Assembly: GCA_964304625.1 (NCBI GenBank)
Contig: OZ199839.1
Coordinates: forward strand, 7,626,001 to 7,690,000
Direction of reading: 5' to 3'
Length of the DNA: 64,000 nucleotides
Origin: Kudoa neothunni
Taxonomy: Eukaryota > Cnidaria
In this document: positions 1 to 13,829 of the stretch, piece after piece
How positions within the stretch are numbered: the stretch's first letter is position 1
Layout of the letters: every line of letters starts with the position of its first letter
Position numbers and translations under genes: made by a program
The notes under the pieces: model-generated
Told to the model about the DNA's origin: nothing
The model's input: only the letters and a program-made list of their open reading frames with translations
Database searches by the model: none

Positions 1-2722
1 GTTGTTTGTCTTCGTTTGAGAAAATATTGTCAAGCATACAGACGCAAAAGTTAACAACATACTCTTGTACAGACTTCGGAGATGGTGAGTTCTTATGATC
101 TATGATTAGAGCTGTCTAGTAACAATTAATCGACAAAACAGATTCAGTTGATAAAATTCGTTGTCTCCTGGAAATTAAGAATATATAAAAAAAATTTATA
201 TCCCATGTAAAATTAAACTTCGAATACATTAATTCAAATACAAAATTTTCTTTAAACGTTGATTATAATAACTATAATTCTACTGTTAAAACCCTGGTCT
301 TAATGATTAAACTGTTATCACTATAATTTTAATAGCTATTAATTTAATCACTATTATGTTAATTACTATGATTTTAATTATTATTACTTTAAAATTCAAA
401 TAAATATGATTTATTTTGCAATAAATTATTATTATTATTATGACAAGTTATTGCGTGAACTACATTTTAGATAGTAGAAACTGTTATTTATTCCAAATTG
501 ATCTATTTTTGTAATATGTTTACCACATTAATAGATTAAAAACAAGTTTAAGGACTTGTGAAGACGGTTATTGTTAAGGTTAAATAGCGCTGAGTTCGAT
601 ATTATATGGATTTCTTTATGAAACATTTGACTTTCTACAGTCAACATCAAATTTTAGGAACACTCTATATCTAATAGAAATTGTAGATTTTTAGCGTCTT
701 ATTAATCTATACTTAATCTTAAGACTCTATTTTGTTTACAACATTAAACCCTGTAACTTAGGAGTTTTTGTGTTTGATTGCCCGAACGTTGAATTTTAAT
801 GATTCAAAAACTAAAATAAAAAATTTAGTAAAATATTTTATTTCATAAAGAATGAAATAAAGTTCTCGTTGTTTCTTCGTTTTGATCTAGTTTATTATTA
901 ACTCATGTAGAGTCCAGGCGTGACATTTACCGATATCAATCATTTAATGATTTGAGTTTTTAACCTTTTGCCCATTTTTATTTATTAATGTTATTGTTAT
1001 TAATGGGAAATGTGAATAAATTAATAATAAAATTAAGGAAATAATAAACCTTTTAGGGACTAAATAAGAAATTTTCCGCTGTATTTTATTTGATAAATTT
1101 ATTAAGTGAATAAAGTAAAATTACAACAGACGGCTTTAGAGTATTTTTTCCTGATTATCGTCTATCGTCTACGCATATGAACATTACAATTCCTTTTTGT
1201 GTTGCTCCTTCTTGATAAATCTATTTTACGTAGCCAAAAACTAAACGCCACTATAATTGTTTAAATTTTCTTGGAAGCCGAGAAACTACAAATTTTTAAT
1301 TTTCCGAAAAAACGATTCATTATATCTTTAAAAAAAATAAAATTATCCTTAATTTTTAATAGTTGTCACATCTATTAATGAATAAACAGAGAAATAATAT
1401 TATTAATTATTTGGGAGGACTATATTAGTTTTTGTTAGTTGTTAAAATATTTTTTAAGGTTATGAGGGGATTTTTTGGTCCGTGATATTTTTCCATTTAC
1501 CTGAGCTATTTTGTTAAAAGTTTTCAAAACTTTATGTTTGAAATGAGAAATCATTCTGTTTACTAGAGAAGATTTTATATGAACTAATCCTAACATTCTA
1601 TATAGCACAATATATTATAAACTCGAACATTATAGCAGAGTTTATCCTTTAGTCTAGATATTTTGTATAATTTTTATCAAATTTTTTAAGGGAATATACA
1701 TTTGAATTTATCATTATTTTAGATATAGAGAAGTTTTCTTGATATTACTATGTTTAAAAATTTAATAACCAACAATACATAACTTAGCATATGTGCCTCA
1801 TATATGTGTGACGTTATTGTCCCACATAACCAGATTACAGACGGGCCATAATTTTATGCTGTATATTTTACCTTTATTTTTATGTTACTTAATATGGCAT
1901 CACAGCATGAGAGTTTACATACCTACATTAGATACAAATTATTCAATAGCTTATCAAGGTTGTTTCGCTTGCTTATAGAATCTCTTTTGCCTTTAATGTT
2001 ATAAAATCATTTAAAAAACTTAAAGGCATATTTTTTCTCAGAGTTTTAATAATTAAATTAAGAAAAAAACAGAAACTAGGGACATTTAGTCAAATTTGTG
2101 GGGAGCCTAATAATCAAAGCTTATTATATTAGCTCCGAGGTAATTATTATTTTTTCGCAACATAACACATTCTTTTATTTATTGGGGATTTATGATTATC
2201 ACTGAATATTGCGAAATGAATAAAATAATTGAAATTATCCAGCAGATGATAGAAAAGATGAAATTATGAAAGGAATGAGCTCGCGCTGGAAAAAAAATAT
2301 TTTATGATAAACCTTTGGTTTATTCATGAAATAGAAACGAAAATAAGAATTTAATTGTTAAAAATATAACATTTATAAAAAGAATCAAAGTAAATGTAAA
2401 CGTGTACAGTTATTTTATATTTTATTTATGAAGAATTGTGTTTTATAATGATAGCATTATGCCATTTTTAATATTTATCATATCAAAGCAATATATTTAT
2501 CTTTCAAGTGAACGATGTAGAAAAAATGCAATAACTAATTATTATATTTATTTGTTGTAACTAACTTTTTAAAATATTAAGCATTTAAATAATACATTGA
2601 AATATAAAACAGAAGAATTTAAAGAGAAATATATTTATTTTAACAATTAAAGCTTTATTATTTATTGGTAATAATATGAGAACTATAGATAAATAATTTA
2701 TTGTTGTGAATAGTAGATGAGA
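1..2722. other. AT-rich spacer, possible 5' exon at its left edge
   Basis: No reading frame with protein-like composition was found. The first 82 bases are less AT-rich and end in an ATG at about 80-82 followed directly by GTGAGTTC, a good splice donor. This could be the first coding exon (start codon then intron) of a plus-strand gene, a layout common in ribosomal-protein genes, but I could not find a following exon. The rest is simple AT-rich sequence. Confidence 0.3.
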
Positions 2723-2724
2723 TA

Positions 2725-3468
2725 CAGTAGGCAACCGATAATACGTAATCTCCTCAGGACCATCAAAAAAAGTGCGTATTAAAAGTTGCAACCGATAATA
2801 TACACAAAATGCGTGTGAGATTATTTATTTGTTGTGTTTTCTTGATTTTTTGGCATTTTTATTATATGTTTGCCTTAATTAGAATAACAAAAAAACATTG
2901 TTAAGATTATTTTGGTGAAAAATAATTCTAATTTTTTGTTTTAATCATATTTATTCATATAATATTTATATCCTTTTACATTGGGGTAAAATTTAATGAA
3001 TTGTCAGTTCTAACAAATTATAAATATTATTTTATATCTTATTCATTTTTTAGCGCAATATTATTTTTTATATTTTAATCTTAAAATTGTTAGTTATGTG
3101 CATCTATATCACTCTTTAATTGGCAACTAACATTGTCTCGAAACAATTTTTATTCTATTTTCATGAAATGGTCATTTTTTTAGAGATATCTCAAAACGAT
3201 TTTCTATTAGTTCAAAAATCCAACCGTAAGAATTAAAATTTTACCCTCGTTTCCAATAAAAACAATTTGATCTACGTGGTTTAGCCGAAAAAAGTGCGTA
3301 TTATCGATTAGTCCGTGATATAACAGATTGTAAATTTCCTAGTTAAATTAAAAGATATTTTTAAGACTTTTATTATTTTACAATCATAAAAATATTATAA
3401 ATGTTTCACCCAATATAAACTTTGAATACATCGTATCGATGAAAGTGCGTATTATCGGTTGCCCACTG
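2725..3468. mobile_element. Tc1/mariner-type non-autonomous element (744 bp)
   Basis: The two ends are near-perfect inverted repeats starting CAGTAGGCAACCGATAATAC on the left and CAGTGGGCAACCGATAATAC on the right (reverse strand), each flanked by a TA dinucleotide (2723-2724 and 3469-3470), the target duplication expected of the Tc1/mariner superfamily. No transposase frame is present. A related copy starts near 59043. Confidence 0.75.
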
Positions 3469-3505
3469 TAGTCGAGAAAAGTCTAAATTGCATTATAATT
3501 TATAG

Positions 3506-5633
3506 CAATGTTTCCCAGCCTTATTTTATCACGTCCCACTTTTTCTCGATAACAAATTCGACGCCCCACATTTTTCAAAAGTACTGATTTTTCAATTTAA
3601 ACTGCTTATAATTTTGATTCAAGCTTCATATCAAATTCAAATTTGAGCGTGGTTAATGTATACTTTTTTTCTTACTAAAATTAAAATATATTCAATCTTA
3701 TCCAACTTAATTTATTGATAGTCCTTAAAAATTAACATTTTTAGTTCTTAATTCTGTCAAAAATTTGTTGGTGCAATTAATTGATCGCAATCAACTTTAT
3801 AATAATAATTGATCTTAGCAGACGAAATTAACTGAAATTAATTGAAATTATGACTTTTTACACAAAAATTTCTAATAAGATATAAGTAAAATCGAAAGTT
3901 TTGTGTTTTGTTGAGGAAATTCACTTAAAGACTCGTTTTGAAAAATGATACTGGATGTTTCAGTAGAGTGAAATTGTTGGAAGATACAAAAAGGTCAAGT
4001 GTTATTCAGCTTAATTTGCTTTTACCAATAAAAAAGTATAATGAATCAATTTTAGCATCAATAGAAAAATTAGAAATTTCTGAGTTGCATAGTCATTTTA
4101 AAAAGTTCTATTCAATATTTTTAGCTCTACAAAAATCGAGTATTATTACAGCACTCGCAAATTATTTTTTCGATTAAGTTATGAAAGCGTACCCAATATT
4201 GTATGAACTTCTATGTAAGAATACAATATTACACATCTGTGGAGTTCTGAAGACGGATCATTCAAAATTCGTGAAGATAGTATTGATGAATTAACTTCTG
4301 AAGGGAAACATGCTGTGTTCAATCTAAAATTGTCCAAGTAAATTTTAATAGAAGAAACCGACTCTTATTGAATCCAATTATTATTCCCTTAATATCATAA
4401 AAAATCGAAATTCCTCATCATATAAGCAAAAGATTTACTCTATCATCATCTAACCTGGTTGGAATATTATTCGGCTACGCTGGTTATACCTTTGACGACC
4501 TTCGCCAAAATTATTCCTCCATAAATCTCGAAGCGCAAATATTTCTAAGATCCAATAAAAGATTATGGATCAATAAAATTGTTTAGAAATTTGTTTGAAT
4601 GAATTTACAATTTATAATTAATTTTTCTCTAGTTTATTGTTTTTTTATTGTATTTTGTTTATGTTATATCTTGTATGTCAAAGTTTTTTATTATTTACGT
4701 ACAAAATAAAAATAAAATGAACGGCAGAAAAACCAGTTGTTTAATTTTATTTCAATTTACATTTGATTATGTGGCTTCAATAAATGTCTAAATATGCGTT
4801 GCATAACGTGGTTCAAATTTTAGATTCTTTCAATAAAGATAAATTTTATCAATAAAATATTGAACTCCTCTCCCTATGAGATTTCAAATATAATTATTCA
4901 GACATTATACCCACTAATTAAATTTTCGAATTTAAATTGTATATTAATGCTATAAAATATGAAAGATTTCTTGTTATTTTTATTTGAGATCGTAATAACT
5001 AATGGAAAATTTTTATGCCAAAGTACATAAATGATCTACAGTGATGTTGGATTATCTATCGCCAACAGTTTTCTAATAACTGTAATAATTGATTCTGAAA
5101 ATTTGCAATTAAAATTAATCGATTGTACACTAAATAATTGATTTTTAGAATAAAAAGTAATTTTTGACCATCTCTGCTCTTTGTAATCTAGTTTGCATTA
5201 AGCATTACTTTCTTGTTTACAAGTCTTAAGACCCAATTGAAAGACTCTGGATAGAGAATTAATTAATATTATATTAGGTTTAAACAAAAAAGAGATATAT
5301 GATTCTAAATGAGACAAGATCGAGATTCGAACAATTCTGATTCTATTCAAATTGAGACAAATTAAATGTTATTATTTATTTTTTATAATTGTTAATTTTT
5401 GGGGGAATTTTTTATGATATTAGGAGTCACTTAAAAATAAATGAGAATCGAGGTATTGATTTCAAAGTACGTCATAATGTCCACTTATTTCATGATTATT
5501 CATGCCACATAAATGCTCAGGATTTTCCGTGTCCCACCAGAGGCATTCATTAAACGTTCCAAAATTTCTATTCCTCAACAAAATTCTTCCACGCTCCATC
5601 AGTGGGGCGTCACTCCATCGTTGGGAAACACTG
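3506..5633. mobile_element. hAT transposon, decayed, 2.1 kb, with 8-bp target duplication
   Basis: Ends read CAATGTTTCCCAGCC and, on the reverse strand, CAGTGTTTCCCAACG, the usual hAT type of short terminal inverted repeat. The flanks are an 8-bp duplication, ATTTATAG at 3498-3505 and ATTTACAG at 5634-5641 (7 of 8 match). Short open stretches around 3938-4320 could be transposase remains (an ORF of 79 codons followed by a stretch reading like the C-terminal region of hAT transposases), but the protein match is weak. It is the longest of three related copies; those at 8296 and 31553 are shortened derivatives. Confidence 0.75.
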
Positions 5634-5743
5634 ATTTACAGTAATACAGTCACTTATGGATTTCGTATAATATTGAAGTAAAACAAAAATTAGAATGGAC
5701 ATTAATTCTATTCATGACACAGAAAACAACATATCATTATATA

Positions 5744-7981
5744 CAGTCGGTGGCCAGTTTTACCCATTTTTTTTGCAAGCGCGTTACAGAAATTTATTCA
5801 ATTGTTTATTAAATAACATAATTAAAATGTGAAAATTTTAGTAAAACCCGTTTAATCTTTTTGTTAAATGAATTCGTTAACCGGGTTTGAGTAATCCCTT
5901 CAGGATCGTGGAAAATATGTGTGAAATTGGTAACGTCCTGCTTTACGCACTTATTAGCGCTCACAAATATAATATTCTTAGCTATTTAATATAATTGAGT
6001 TGTGTATATTTAAGCAACAAATAATTTTTTTCACAAAAAATCCATCCAAATATTTAAAATATAGCTTCCACCATTACGACCATGATCGATCGATCTTCTT
6101 TGTCAAATATGTACGATTTTTTAACTCATGTTAATAAATTCGCAAATGACCAAAATAATTGGTTTTTGTTCAATCATTTAAACAATTTTATTTCTGCTTT
6201 TTAATGTGCCATAGGGGTTGGATATGAAGGATATATCTGGAGCTCAGGAGTCGGGAATAATTTATTGTTGTTGGTAAAAATCAATTATTGATCTTGAAAT
6301 CAATTAATTTTAATTATACTCTGTCACAATCAATGATTGAAATTATTATAATTTTTCTAGGGTTATATTTTCATACTAATTGTTAATATTTTCAATCAAA
6401 AACAAATCTAACTCAATATTTTAGAGATATTTTAATCAATAAACTATTTAATACATGAAACTTTTACATTAAAAATAGTCAAACCTAAACGACTAAAAAT
6501 AATTGAAACTAGATTATTACATATCAAATCTATCAACATATAATATTAAAAATTGAAATAAAAATTTTTATTAACTATAGTTTGTTATAATCATTATTTT
6601 CTTAATAAAACTGGAAATATTTTTTCCAGTTTTATAAACAAATAAATATTTTATGAATACTAAAATTAAATTAATAAAATAACGCAAAGTGATAGATTGT
6701 ATAAGAAACCTTATTAATACCAATTATTTTAACGAAAACGCTTATAATAAACGATTAATCATTTTAATTATAACAATAAGAATAAATATATTCGTAAATT
6801 ATTTTTACTATGTTTAATCTTAAATAATCTAGGTTATAACTGATTTCGTCTTACACTATTGTCTTTTATCGAAAAATAAAATATAAAATCTAGATACAAA
6901 CCATGGAAAAATAATAAATGCTACCATAATACAGTCGTAATATAATAATAAAGATAAGTGTAAACAAAAATACATCAAATGTCTGAATTTAAAGAGATTA
7001 TTTAAATTATTGTTTCAAAAATCTAGAATTGATTAAGAATATTTTGTCGATAGTGACCTTATAAATGTGATAAAAGGATGTTTAAGGTTTTTAAAGTTGC
7101 ATAAATTGATGAACGAATCACAAAAAATCCATATTTAATTAGTTACTTAGAAAGAATAAAAACTTATGTTAGAAATTTTTTGTTAAACATTAATTGGAAT
7201 CGAAGTTTTTCAATATTATATTATATTAAAAAATTACTTTATATATTAGAAGGTTTTCAAGAATAGTCGTTATTATTACTCAAAATTTGGTCATGTAAAT
7301 CTGGTATTAGATACTAGGATGCATCTCTGATCCAAATAAAGTATAAAAAACAAAATATATTTATTCTGTGATTAAGATAAAAATCGTCTATTTATAAAAT
7401 ATCGTTTAGAGAGGTAAGACAAATGGATGTAGATCACATTTAAACAAGCATGAAAATCGACAAATTATAAATCACTAAAGGCATGATGCTGCAACATTTA
7501 TAATACAGATGAATGGAATCAAGGATAAAAACAATTGTAATAAAGGGAAATTTTCATTATAGTGTATTAATTAAAGTTATCATAATTTCAATTAATCATT
7601 TAACTTCAATCAATTAATTAATTGAACGTAAGTAATTTCTTCCAATCCCCGCTGGTGCTTTAGATTAACAAATTTGGCAGCTTTGGGGAAGATATTATGG
7701 GTTTATTTTATTATTTCATGTTTTGGTTTGATTTTTTTTCATTTCATTTAATTATTTCGAACATTAAAAAAAATTCATCTATTTTTTTCAAAAGCATGCC
7801 AAAAAAAGTGCGTAAAACCGAGCAGTAACGTGATTAACAATCTGGAAATTCCTAGACCTTATTATATTATTTAGATCCAAATTCTTTGATAAAAACATTA
7901 AACAAATTATATAACGATTATACATTTGATTATTCAAATTTAGTTTATTTTTAAAAAATGCGTAAAACCGGTCACTGGCTA
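5744..7981. mobile_element. Tc1/mariner-type MITE split by a ~1.5-kb insertion
   Basis: Left end CAGTCGGTGGCCAGTTTTAC and right end (reverse strand) TAGCCAGTGACCGGTTTTAC, flanked by TA. The outer ~480 bp on the left and ~250 bp on the right match, in order and along their length, the reverse complement of the compact copy at 25647-26327. The compact copy is 681 bp, so about 1.5 kb here (roughly 6227-7725) is foreign. The insert is AT-rich, rich in AATTAATTG-type motifs, and has no coding frame. Confidence 0.7.
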
Positions 7982-8295
7982 TATATATTACATCAAAACC
8001 TTAACTTTTGAAAATTATTTCACTTACTAATTTATAATATGCACATAATATTTGTCGTACGATTCTTGATTTAAGTGGATAGCTATGGTGTCTGCGTCTT
8101 TGAGCTGTAAAATGAGACGTCTTACACATTATTAAAATTAGCGTAATACAATTTTATAAAAACTTATCCAAAGAAACAAACGCAAAAATGAAAACAACAA
8201 AATATTTTAAAATAAAATCAGGATTCCTCGAGTTCATACAAAATAAAAAAATAGTCAAATTTTATAATAAATGTGATTGATCAGATTATTTAATA
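7982..8295. other. AT-rich spacer
   Basis: About 310 bases between two transposable elements; no coding frame, RNA gene or repeat structure seen. Confidence 0.6.
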
Positions 8296-8964
8296 CAGTG
8301 TTTCCCAATGTGGATCCACATCCAACCGGTGGGGCGTGAAAAAATTTTGGTGGTCATAGAAATGCTTGAACGTTTAATGAACCGCTCTGGTGGGACGCGG
8401 ATAATCTTGAGATAATTGGACGGTATGTCTTACTTTGAAGTCAATATCGATATTCTCGCTCTCATTTATTTTTAAGTGACTCCTAATATCATAAAAAATT
8501 CCTAAAGAGATTAATAATTATAAAAAATAATATTTAATTTGTTTTAATTTGAATAGAATCAGAATTGTTCGAATCTCAATCCTGTCTCATTTAGAATCAT
8601 ATATCCCTTTTTTGCTTAAACCTAATGTAATGTTGATTAATTTTGTATTTATATTATTTATTTTCGGTTATTTAGCCCCGTATACACCAATTTGTCTCCT
8701 AATAAAGGTTGAATTACCACAAGTTTCACTTGATGCTGTTTTTGACGGAATGTAGAACTAAAGATGTTAATTTCTAAGTTCCAATGATAAATTAAGTTAG
8801 ATCTGATCGAATACATTTTAATGAGAAAAAAAGTATATATTAATTACTTTTAAAATTTAATGTGACAAGGAGTTATATTTAAAATTATTTACAGTTTTAG
8901 TAGAACAAATCAATATTTTTCAAGAAATAATGAGGCGAGATAGAAAAAAGGTTAGGAAACTCTG
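8296..8964. mobile_element. hAT non-autonomous element (669 bp)
   Basis: Starts CAGTGTTTCCCAATG and ends, on the reverse strand, CAGAGTTTCCTAACC. The flanks ATTTAATA (8288-8295) and ACTTAAAA (8965-8972) match at 6 of 8 positions. The interior around 8440-8600 is the reverse complement of 5280-5470 in the larger hAT copy, so this is an internally deleted relative lying in opposite orientation. The 68-codon ORF at 8549 lies in this repeat and is not a gene. Confidence 0.75.
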
Positions 8965-9377
8965 ACTTAAAATGACCACCTTGAAAACGTGAGATTAAAG
9001 TTTGAAACGCCTAATAATAGTAACATTGAATCATTAATATGCTAAAAGTCCAAAGATTATTAAGAATTTGTAAAATTTTGATTAACGATATTAAATCATT
9101 ACATATAATTAAGAATAATATTTTAAAATAAAAATCCCAAAAATTCTTTGCGGAATTACCAAATTAGACTTTTATTTTGTTAATACATCAAAACCTATCG
9201 AACAACTTTGAAAAGGAAGAAATTTTGGTTATTGTGGAGCGTGTGGATCCCCATTTTTTACTTTTTTACGACTTTTTCCGTCGAAAGCGGCTCTAAAAAA
9301 TCTTATATGCTCTTCTCATCTGGAGCGTATCAAAATTTTTTCCAAAATTATGAAAATTAATTTTACTTCTAATCGCG
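8965..9377. other. Spacer without recognisable features
   Basis: AT-rich; no gene, repeat or RNA structure identified. Confidence 0.5.
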
Positions 9378-11585
9378 TATATGATGGTGAAGTTTACAAC
9401 ATAATCCTCATGTTAAACACTGGTTTCTATACTTCACTATGAAGGAATATGAATGTGATTACAATTCGTGCACTCAAACTTTTATTTTATTTTTGCATGG
9501 TATTATAATGAAAACAAATGAACAATAGGTCATTATAAACGGTTGTAGTTCAGGCAGACATGTAGAATATTTAAATTTCCTCCGTCCTCATAACATTTTT
9601 TCATGTTTATTTTATCCTAATTAAAGCTTTATAAGTATTTTTAGTATTATAAATTTTTATTGTTAAAACGCTAAACTGTTAGAGGAAATTGTTGAGCGTT
9701 ATTTGGTAAATTGTCTCTTAAACTGTGATTATTAATTAAAAATTTTTAATTAACTAAAATTACAGTTAATAATTGAGATTAATCTTCAGAAATGAAATTT
9801 ATTTAGACAGATTATTATTAATGGAAAATTAACTGTTATATATATACAAGTTTATATTAATTTTTATTGTTTGATCAGTTTTCAACATTGATTTTTTATT
9901 CTCTGTTAAATAAATGTAATATATTTTATGTTTTTATGAATAGATTTCTTTTTTCATCTAATTCTTGATTTTTAATGGAACAAACAAAGATAAACATTGA
10001 GTTAAGTGGTTAATTAAATTAACTAAAACCTACAACAATGTTCTAACGTTTCTTTAACTCAAATTTAAAGATAACTTCGAAATTAAATAAATATTTTATT
10101 TTAAGTTTAAAAACAAATATTTTGGTGAATATAGTATTAATCTAATTATTATATTCTAATGATGTCGAATATTAATACTTTTTTGTAACAAACAAAATTC
10201 TCTTAATTTATTGTTATTTGAAGCTTTTTTATAAAATCATATTTTAGAATTCATTCTTAAAATAGAAATAAATATATTTCCACATGAATACAAAGTATGA
10301 TTAATTTTTCCACCACGTCAGGATGGTGGTTTCTCTCCTCTTTATTCGCGGTGATGCAATGGCAGAAACTATTTTTATTAGAAAATTATATTGAGAACGT
10401 GATAGAAAACAAGGAATCGGGATGTTGTCTAACAAGTGATCTTTTAAAGTTGAGTAATATCACAAATACTTATTTTATTCTTTTTTGTTTAATATTTGTT
10501 TTATATAATTTTAATGAATTAATTAACGGTGATATCGCCTTAAAAATAATACCTTTAAATGATAAATGGTATACGGTGCTACATTTTTACTGAACGAGGG
10601 GTAATTATGAAGTTATTCATAACCATTCTTGAGGGTATAAATCCATCCGTGCGCCGCGATTTACGGCCATTGGGACAATAAACACATTTCCTACAAAAAG
10701 AAAATTAACTGCTTGTTTTATAGCTGGCACAAAAACCATCATCTGATAAGTATATCGTGTGCATTCGCAGTCGGAATAATGAAAATGACAATCTTAGGAG
10801 AAGATGAATATTGTGTTCTTGTGATCATTCATGGGAAACTTTTTAGAAGTTATAAAAATTATTTGTCATGTTTAATTATTGAAAATTTTTGATCCGAATA
10901 ATAAATATCAAGAAATTGGGCATTCCTTGAATAATTATATTTTAATAGTCAAATATTATATCAAATTTTGAAAAAATAATAAATATAAGATAATATATAT
11001 AAAATATTATTCTAAATTGAAATATATTATATTTAAATAAAGAAAAATAATTCAGTGTTAACAACTGATCAAACAATAAAAAAATTGTACAAACATCGTG
11101 TAATTATTTTTATTTTTCATGAATTATTATCCATTGAAGAAAATTTATTTATGAAGATGGTTTTAATTTTTAAACATTCTTAAAAACCATTAAATTAGTT
11201 GTTTATACATTTTCCGGTTAATACACATTTCTTCGAGTCAAGGTTAGACGACAATTTACCAAATAATTCTCAATAATTACCTTAAACGATAGCTCTTTTC
11301 GAATGGGAGGATTTATAGTGCTAAAAATAGTTCTTTTGCTTTAAATAAGAAAAAATTTAAATTAGAAAGTGTTATGAGATTGGAGAAACTTTTAATATTC
11401 TATATTTCTGAACAACAGTCATTAATGACTTATTGTTATTTTTTTAAATAATATCATGTGAAACTAAAATAAATAGTTCGATGCATTACTCGTATTCACA
11501 TGAATATTCCTTCATAATGATATATAGAAACCAGTTTTTAACATAAGGATTATGTTGTTAACTTTACCATCATATATGTAAGAGG
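9378..11585. mobile_element. 2.2-kb element with long imperfect inverted arms
   Basis: The left edge (9378-9460) and the reverse complement of the right edge (about 11500-11585) agree over some 80 bases, including ACTGGTTTCTATA and GAAGGAATAT. Further in, the arms keep matching at lower identity: TTATTTGGTAAATTGTC at about 9700 against 11255, and TTTTATTGTTTGATCAGTT near 9870 against about 11070. The central ~800 bp (10150-10900) is unpaired and holds a 98-codon plus-strand ORF (10297-10593) with no recognised domain. This layout fits a foldback or long-TIR DNA element; its superfamily is unknown. Confidence 0.5.
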
Positions 11586-12605
11586 TGGTCAGATCAGGAG
11601 CCAACTTTAAGGTTGTCCAAATTTTCGAGAGCCACAAGGCATTAAAATCATTTATGTATCTCTTCCTTATTTAAAACTTACATTATTGGAGTATTTTTGT
11701 TGAATATTAAGATAAAATGTTGTAGAAATATAAATAAAGGTTTATTAATTTTTTTCTTAATCAGTTAATCGCTGGAAAACTTACATATAATTTTTACAGG
11801 TATAATTCATTATAGTTTTTCCAAAAAAGTAAATTAATAGTTAATGATCCAAGACACTTTTTTTCCAATGAAAAGGGTCGCAAAAGTAATCAAGTATTTT
11901 TCATGTTTAACCGTGTATTCATGTCTGACAAAAAATAAACTTAAATATTTACGAATAAAGTAATAACACAAGAATTTAGTGCTTTCGACAATAATTTTTT
12001 AGAAATTTGTTCTAATCTAACAAGTTTTCCATGTTTCCAAATCATCAATAAGCTGACTGTAATCAGGTTCGTATGCTGTTAACGCTGTGTGAATTAGTTC
12101 TGTCAGGTGTTAGTTTGTGAGGGAGCGATCCGCGATGCTTCGATTTTACAAACTCCATTGCTGAACAGATAAACTCACATCAATAAGTTGTTCTAAGGAT
12201 AGAAGCAAGTTTGAAGCAAATTTCTTTTAACTTTGAATACTTTATCTATGGAACGTAATTCCAAAATTCGTTTGGTGAGTTGGAATTATGAACTAATTCA
12301 AGGTTTTAAAGTATGTTGTATTCTTTCGATATCTATCACTTAAGTAATGGATAAACATTAGTTATTAATGTATTTCCTAATGAAACTAGTTATGATTCTA
12401 GTTTTCACCAAATATTAAAACTATATGGTAGTTTGTGACTATACTTTCTAATCAAGAATATTATCCAATTTGCGATTAAAAAGTTCATTTCATTACTTGA
12501 CTATATAGGTTAAACGCTGTACTACTCTGAATTAACGTGCTGGTTGAATTAGAAAAAAATTCAACTCACAAAATTCTTTCAAGAGCCACGGTTTGACCAG
12601 CCCAG
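11586..12605. mobile_element. Possible hAT-like element, weakly supported
   Basis: Left GGTGGTCAGATCAGGAGCC and right (reverse strand) GGCTGGTCAAACCGTGGCTC resemble hAT termini of the type CAG..GGTCAAACTGCGGCTC. No matching 8-bp duplication and no transposase was found, so ends and class are uncertain. Confidence 0.3.
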
Positions 12606-13147
12606 AAATAATAGCATCCAATTAAAAATCAACCATAACAAGTCAATGCGAACGATTAATCAACATATAGATGATAATTAAAAGTGATAAATTAAAATAC
12701 CATCAATTTGTCTCTCAGTTAGGTAATTGGGTAAGAAATGGTGAATCCTACCAATTCGAATACTGCTTGATCGAAAGTGGCCGAAGTTTGCTGTTAGTTT
12801 CGAATTCTGCATCTTAGCTAAATCCTAACAAGTCGAATGTACTCTAATTATATTTTTCAAATTTTTAAATCATATTTAAAACGAAAGTTGATCAAATCAT
12901 GCAAAGGAATGAAGCAAATAGCTTGTCGATCATTCACGAAGAATCAACCGAATATATTTAACAGAAAATTAAAAACTATAACTTATTTGTTATGACATAT
13001 TCATTGAATCATCTATTTTAATATATTTTTTTATTAACTGTACCAATATTAGAATCAAAAACATTAATAGGTTGACGACACGAATGTTTTCGTCGTAAGT
13101 GTTCACCAACTTTCGTTGGCTAGTACGCGTGTGTTTCATCATCGACA

Positions 13148-13772
13148 ATGCCTAAGACCGTTTGCTCAAAAGTGTACAAAAGTCCTAGACGTCCATACGA
13201 GAAGTCTCGTATGGATCAAGAAATGAAACTGATCGGTCAATATGGCTTGAAAAACAAACGCGAAGTATGGCGAGCCAAATACACTCTTGCCAAGATTAGA
13301 CAAGCTGCCAGATACCTGTTGACACTGCCACAAACTGACGAGAGAAGATCTTTTGAAGGAAACTCGTTGTTGAGACGTCTTGTGAGAATGGGACTGATGA
13401 GTGACGCGGATATGAAACTTGATATGGTGTTGTATCTGAAATTGAACGATTTGTTCGAAAGGCGTCTTCAAACTCAAGTTTTCCGTTTGGGCATTGCCAA
13501 ATCTGTTCACCATGCTCGTGTTCTCATTAGACACAGACACATCAGGTATGTTAATCGTGTTTTTATAACTGATATTTTTGACTATGCGTTTGTTTTTCAA
13601 TAGTGTAAGAAAGCAATTGGTCAATGTGCCTTCATATGTTGTTCGTGAAGAGTCTCGTTCGCACATAGGTTTCACATTGAACTCATCGTTGGCTGGTGGA
13701 AGACCTGGTCGTGTGGCTCGTAGAAAACAGAAACAAGCTGAAGATGGAGACGAAGAAGGATCGCAAGAATAA
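13148..13772 (+). CDS. RPS9: 40S ribosomal protein S9 (uS4)
   Basis: A component of the small ribosomal subunit, acting in the cytosol and assembled in the nucleolus. Two exons, 13148-13545 and 13604-13772, join across a 58-nt GT-AG intron to give 188 residues, close to the usual ~190. The protein carries PRRPYEKSR near the start, the S4 RNA-binding domain with [20 protein letters not shown] around residues 105-125, RHIS-VRKQ across the intron, and the [10 protein letters not shown] tail followed by an acidic end, all hallmarks of eukaryotic S9. The start is fixed by the family N-terminus MPK..CSKVYK. The splice places Ser where most relatives have Arg (RHIR). An antisense ORF in the same place is a shadow. 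Confidence 0.97.
13546..13603 (+). other. RPS9: RPS9 intron (58 nt)
   Basis: GTATGT donor and TTTTTCAATAG acceptor; removing it restores the S9 frame exactly. Typical in size for this window. Confidence 0.93.
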
Positions 13773-13829
13773 CTCTATGTGTTTCCTTTAGAATTATTGT
13801 TATAGTTTTGAGGTTGTTTTCTGTCTTCT

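Noticed and set aside
10297-10593. 98-codon ORF as an independent gene
   Set aside because: No domain, hydrophobic low-complexity composition, and it lies inside a repeat-like element; noted there instead.
13166-13675. 169-codon minus-strand ORF
   Set aside because: Shadow of RPS9 on the opposite strand.
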